Shown piece after piece: positions 59,655 through 64,000 of a DNA stretch of 64,000 bases. Each line of letters begins with the position of its first letter. Positions within the stretch are counted from its first letter, which is position 1. Source of the DNA: Tetrahymena elliotti 4EA (lineage: Eukaryota > Ciliophora > Oligohymenophorea > Hymenostomatida > Tetrahymenidae); contig JH720299.1 of assembly GCA_000231825.2 (NCBI GenBank), positions 295,127-359,126 of the forward strand, written 5' to 3'. The notes below the pieces were generated by a model, which saw only the letters and a program-made list of their open reading frames with translations, searched no databases and was not told the origin of the DNA. The translations under genes were made by a program, and so were the position numbers.

Positions 59655-61997
59655 ATGGAAAGTAAGAACAATTCTTTAGATATCCCTTTGTTGCCAATAA
59701 AAAATAATAATCAATTCAATCTTTAATAAGGATTTGAATAAGATAAGGACTATCAATACAAAGAGTAGGATTATTAGCAATACCAATCTGATGAAAAATT
59801 CAAAAAAATTGTTGGAGATTTGCTTTGTAAAGTTGATTTTGATCAAATTCCTCCTGATTTTAAGTTGGCTGAAGACCATTAAAAAGCAACTAGGGTTGGT
59901 CCCTTATAAACTTAGTAAAAAAATAATTAGTCTAATTAATAAACTAATAGTGAAAGGTGTGATTGCTGTGGGAGAAATGTGGAGAGAGAGGCTCTTGAAC
60001 TTGATTGTTAAGTGACTGATTTTAGTTTTTTAGGATCAGGGTTTCCAATGTTCTTCTAATTCATCAAGCTGACTACATTTTACTTAATTTTTGTTTTGCT
60101 TGTAGGAGGGATTTACAATATTTATAATAATGAAGATGGAAATTAGTGTTAAAGTGATAATGCATTGGAAGGTTGTTTTAAGAATTGGGTTAATGTTTAT
60201 ACTTTAGGAAATAGATCTAAAGATTCCGAAACTATTTTAATGTAGCAATGGTTGAATTTATTCACATTGATTGGATTAATAGCTCTAATTTAGTTTATAA
60301 TTTATAGCTAGAGATAACAAGAATAGTTAAATGACCAAATTTGTGTTTCACCTGGAGATTATACTGTAATGGTTAACAATATTCCTGTTCATCATTTGGA
60401 TAATATTTCAGCATCCTAAAATATCGATGTAGACAACGATTTGAAAAAGTATTTAGAAGATCCAAAGGCGATTGGAATAAAACTCAAGGTGGCGAAAATA
60501 AACTTATGTTATAATTTAACAGAATTGTATGCTTTAAAAGATGAGAAATAGAAAATTATTAAAGAAAAATAAAGTATTTTGAAAAAGTAGATTAAAGAGT
60601 AGAACTTTTATAATTTGTAAAGTGTCAGTTTTTTAGATGAGAAGATCAAATAAATTAATTTAAAAATTGAGTAATTCGAATCAAAAATGGCTGAAGGAAA
60701 AGGTGCTGAATTTATGAGCAAATATTTTGTTGGTATTGCTTTGGTTTCTTTTGAGACAGAAAGTTAAAAAGAAGAATTGTTGTCGTTGGCAGAGTAAAAA
60801 TAATTTACATATAAAAATAATCAATTGGAGATTTCTTAAGCACCTGAGCCTACAGAAATATTTTGGGAAAATTTAAATATTTCTATGTTAAATAGAGTTG
60901 TGAGAATAACTGTTGCTATTCTTTTTGGATTCGCTTTTCTTTCTTGTGGGTCTATTTTCATTTATTATTTATGTGAAAAACAAATTAACTATGTTAATAG
61001 TTTAGTTGACTAAACAAGTTTTTATGAGAAGGCTGTGATATAAATTATTTCTTTAGCAATATCTTGTCTTATCTCAATCATTAACCAAGTACTTGTTATG
61101 ATTGTTGGACTTGTTGTTGACTTCAAAAGATTGCATACAAGAACTTATTACAATTTAGCATTTGCTTATTTTGTTTGCATTGCTCAGTTTGCTAATAGTA
61201 TTTTAGTCCCTCTTTTAGTGAAGGTAATGATTAATGAAACGACTTATTATTCAATGTTTTACAACAGGTCAGGAGTTTTAATGAATCAAAACAGCATATT
61301 TCTTTTGAACACATTCTTGCCTTTAGGAATGTTCTTTGTAAGCTACCCAAATTTGATTAAAGACTTCATCAGAAAGAGAGTTTTGAAAAATTAAGATAAA
61401 TGTGTTCTCACACAAAAAGAGCTGTTAGAAATATTTGAAGAGCCCCCATTTTTGATAGAATTTTAATACTCTTAAACTATGAGAACACTTTTTATGACTC
61501 TTGCCTACTGTACAATTATGCCTTTCTCTTTAATCTATGCAATTTTAGCTTTGATTATTTAATACTACACTGCTAAGTATGATCTTATAAAGAGAACTTT
61601 TGTACCTTTTAATATGGGATCTTCACTGAGTTACAACATGATATAGATGCTTAAAATGTCTATTTTAATTTATTCATTTTGTTCATATTTCTTCACCGAA
61701 ATGACTGTTGATTCTAGTGAATATAACCTACCTGCTCTAATCGGAATAGTTATTAGCATAATTCATTTCTTTATCCCAATTAAAAAGCTTAATATTAAAT
61801 ACTTTCATATCTAAAAATCAACAACTAATATAGAAACTTATGAAAAAGCTCAAATAAACTTCATAACTGACTATGATAGAGAAAATCCAGCCACATAAAG
61901 ACAAGCTACAGTTGATTTTTTAAAAATTACTGAAAAGAAATAGTAATTAGATTATTTCATGGACTAATTAATTACTCCTTAAACAAATAAATTGTGA
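59655..61997 (+). CDS. OSCA/TMEM63-like mechanosensitive/osmosensitive channel, copy 2
   Basis: Intronless, 780 residues; ATG at 59655, TGA at 61995-61997. Same domain order as the gene at 50830. The N-terminus has DIPLLPIKNN and more Gln/Tyr, then DLLCKVDFDQIPPDFKLAEDH and a reduced Cys cluster (RCDCCGRNVE). First membrane helices (IKLTTFYLIFVLLVGGIY; LFTLIGLIALIQFIIY), RRM-like domain (SPGDYTVMVNNIPVHH), coiled-coil insertion, hallmark APEPTEIFWENLNIS, LHTRTYYNLAFAYFVCIAQF, LPLGMFFVSYPNLIK and PPFLIEFQYSQTMRTLFMTL follow. Pore-side segments are more conserved than the N-terminus and the insertion. The pair is a local duplication later separated by the B-box gene and the repeat array, or duplicated around it. 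Expected to be a tension-gated cation channel of the plasma membrane or contractile-vacuole system; location is inferred. Confidence 0.85.
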
Positions 61998-62404
61998 AAA
62001 AAATAAAAAATCTATTAATCTTACAAGATAATACTCAACCAATCATTTTTTATATATTGTATTTATTATTTATCTAAAAGAATTAAGATTTTTTTAATTT
62101 TATGATTACATGTATTGGTTATTTTCTTAAACAAAATTTTTTTATTAAAAAAATGACTCTTCCTCCTAAAATAGCTAATTACTTTTATAAAATTTTTAGA
62201 TTTTTTTTTGTTTTTGTTTAAATTTAGTTATTTTTTTCTAAAATAATAATTGAATTTGTTTTTATTTGTTGAATTAAGTAATCATATAATTAGTATTAAA
62301 TAAAATGGAAGAATGAAGAATATGAAGTTGGTTATAAAATAAAAACAAATAAATTGAACATGTAAATTATTTGAATAAGAAATTAATTTAAGCATAATTT
62401 GGTA
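61998..62404. other. Convergent intergenic spacer
   Basis: About 400 bp of AT-rich sequence between converging stop codons. Nothing distinctive was seen. Confidence 0.6.
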
Positions 62405-64000
62405 TCAATCAAAATACTCAAAATCTAAATCATTATCTTTGTTATAATTTTATTATTAATTGCCTTTTGATTAGTTTTACTGCTTTTATTACTAGCTATT
62501 TTACTAATTGTTTTAGCCAGCATTTTTTTTCTGAGCATTTGTGTCTTGCAAAAGATCTAAATCAAAAGAATCATCATTTTTAAGATTATTATTGCTTTTA
62601 TTGTTTACTTTGTCGTTTGCAATTTAAACATTATTTGCTTGTAAATTTTATTTAGGTTCATGTTTAACATTAGATTAGCTAGTTTATGCATTGTTTTGAT
62701 TTTTTTTAGCCTAGGTATCATCAAACAAATCAGCTGAATCATCAAAATCCAGATCATCATAATTAATTTTGCTTTTTTATTAGTTTTTATTTTAAAGTGA
62801 TTGTTTGATTGGCTCAAGTTAAGGTAAACTCTTTTTAGAATTTTGAATTTGTTACTAATTAGTTTGATTTTATGAGGAAACAGGATTTAATTGAGCCTAG
62901 GAGTTAACTTTATTAGATTCTTATTGATTAAGATTAATCTTTGATTTTTGTTAATTATTTTCATGTAAATCTTTAATGTTAGAGAGACTTTCTCTGTTTT
63001 TATATTAGAAAATTTCTCCTTATTATTCAAGCTAATCAGTTTATGTAAAAGATGTTTCTTTTTTAACTGCAGGTTTTTTAATAGGCGCCAATTCATTTTT
63101 AGAAGTTTATTATTCATAAATTTATTGATCTTATTTTTATGGGCCATTTTTCTCCTTATTCTTCATTTCTTCTTCCAATTTTCTAATCTCTTCTTCAATT
63201 TTATCAAGATCTTCATCCACATCTGCGTCATCTTCTCCTTTTTTAGTTGCTCCATTTTGCTGAGCATTTTAGTTATTAGTGCTTTTTTAAGATTTACTAT
63301 CATTTTTGACAGACTACTATTCTATTTTATTGATATTATTATTTATCTCATTCAGTGATTATTGAATACTTTTTATATTTTCTGCCTTTTATTCTTTGCT
63401 GCTGTTTTTTATTTCAGCAATCTAATGATGAATGTCTTCTGTATTTAGTCTATTTAAATCATTTCCTTCTTTATTTTTATTAGGACTCTCATGATCAAAT
63501 TGCATACCTGAATCCACTTTCATTGGTTTCTTTTTCCCTACTTCTTATTATGGTGTTTATTTCTATTAAACAACAGCAGCAACTGGTTGTTATATTTCTT
63601 CAGATTTTTTGTTTGTAACTTCTACTTTCTATACCTCTAAATCATCTAAATCGCTATTTTATTTCTTAATCACCTATTGATTTTCATGTTATTATTACTA
63701 TAATATTTACTATTATTAAACTTATTTTTCTACATAATTTTCCTAATTAAATTATTATTATCCTTATTCCTTTTAATTTACTTACAAATCTTATGGTTAT
63801 TTTTTCTGTTATTTTAATGGAGTTAGTTATGGTTTCGATTTAATATTGTGATTTTCATCATTGTCCTCATTAACTAATTCTACATCAGAACCTTTCTTAC
63901 TTTTTTACTAACTATGAACTTATTATTATTATTGTTCTACTTTTTCTTAGTTTTTAAAGACTTCTACTTCTACAGTAGATTCCTATTCTTCTTCTTTTTT
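62405..64000 (-). CDS. Gln/Asn-rich acidic protein, C-terminal part (runs off window)
   Basis: Open in one ciliate-code frame from the right edge to TGA 62405-62407, more than 530 codons, with no start in view and no intron seen. It is very rich in Gln (mostly TAA/TAG), Asn, Lys and Glu. Segments include a Glu/Asp coiled-coil-like stretch (EDLDKIEEEIRKLEEEM) and three acidic aromatic patches near the end (NYDDLDFDDSADLFDD, NDDSFDLDLLQD, NDLDFEYFD), which look like degenerate copies of one short motif. There are no membrane segments and no recognised catalytic domain. Such repeated D/F patches often act as docking peptides, but the partner is unknown. The small frames on the opposite strand are shadows. 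Confidence 0.8.

Noticed and set aside
1..64000. tRNA, rRNA, CRISPR or telomere repeats
   Set aside because: Scanned by eye for T-loop motifs, CCCCAA/GGGGTT repeats and regularly spaced direct repeats; none found. The ~325-bp array has no CRISPR-like short repeat/spacer pattern.

Overview
The window is nuclear DNA from an oligohymenophorean ciliate, almost certainly Tetrahymena or a close relative. It is very AT-rich. Long reading frames appear only when TAA and TAG are read as glutamine, and every gene I could close ends in TGA. Genes are split by AT-rich GT...AG introns or are intronless, and they are separated by 1-5 kb of T/A-rich spacer. Exons were joined by eye from frame and splice-site agreement, so short exons and some boundaries are provisional.

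Layout. 0.2-2.8 kb (-): leucine-rich-repeat-like protein with a B-box-like N-terminus. 4.0-6.7 kb (+): long coiled-coil protein. 8.8-10.0 kb (+): divergent actin. 11.5-15.4 kb (+): kinesin-13 with 11 exons. 16.3-19.4 and 20.6-23.7 kb (-): tandem pair of membrane-bound, PAS-like/GHKL-ATPase proteins related to histidine kinases; a third copy lies at 47.1-50.1 kb (-). 28.2-29.3 kb (-): Cys-rich, probably GPI-anchored surface protein of the immobilization-antigen type. 30.2-46.6 kb: two copies of a 6.4-7.6 kb block. Each block carries one gene of each of two related C-x-C / H-x4-H zinc-finger subfamilies (one of the four copies is a pseudogene). Between the blocks lie a multi-membrane ORF with one internal TGA and the truncated start of a Tc1/mariner-like transposase. 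50.8-53.2 and 59.7-62.0 kb (+): two OSCA/TMEM63-like channels. Between them are a B-box-like coiled-coil gene (54.2-55.8 kb, -) and a degenerate ~325-bp tandem array (56.7-58.4 kb). 62.4-64.0 kb (-): the end of a Gln/Asn-rich acidic protein that runs out of the window.

How the parts relate. Actin, kinesin-13 and the coiled-coil gene are cytoskeletal or possibly cytoskeletal. The second half is built from lineage-specific duplications: three sensor-kinase-like genes, four zinc-finger copies and two channels. The third sensor-like gene and the first channel are divergently arranged over a ~740-bp spacer. The most unusual items are the kinase-like trio with an altered ATP-binding G2 box and no canonical phospho-acceptor motif, and the block duplication whose inner junction falls inside a transposase gene.
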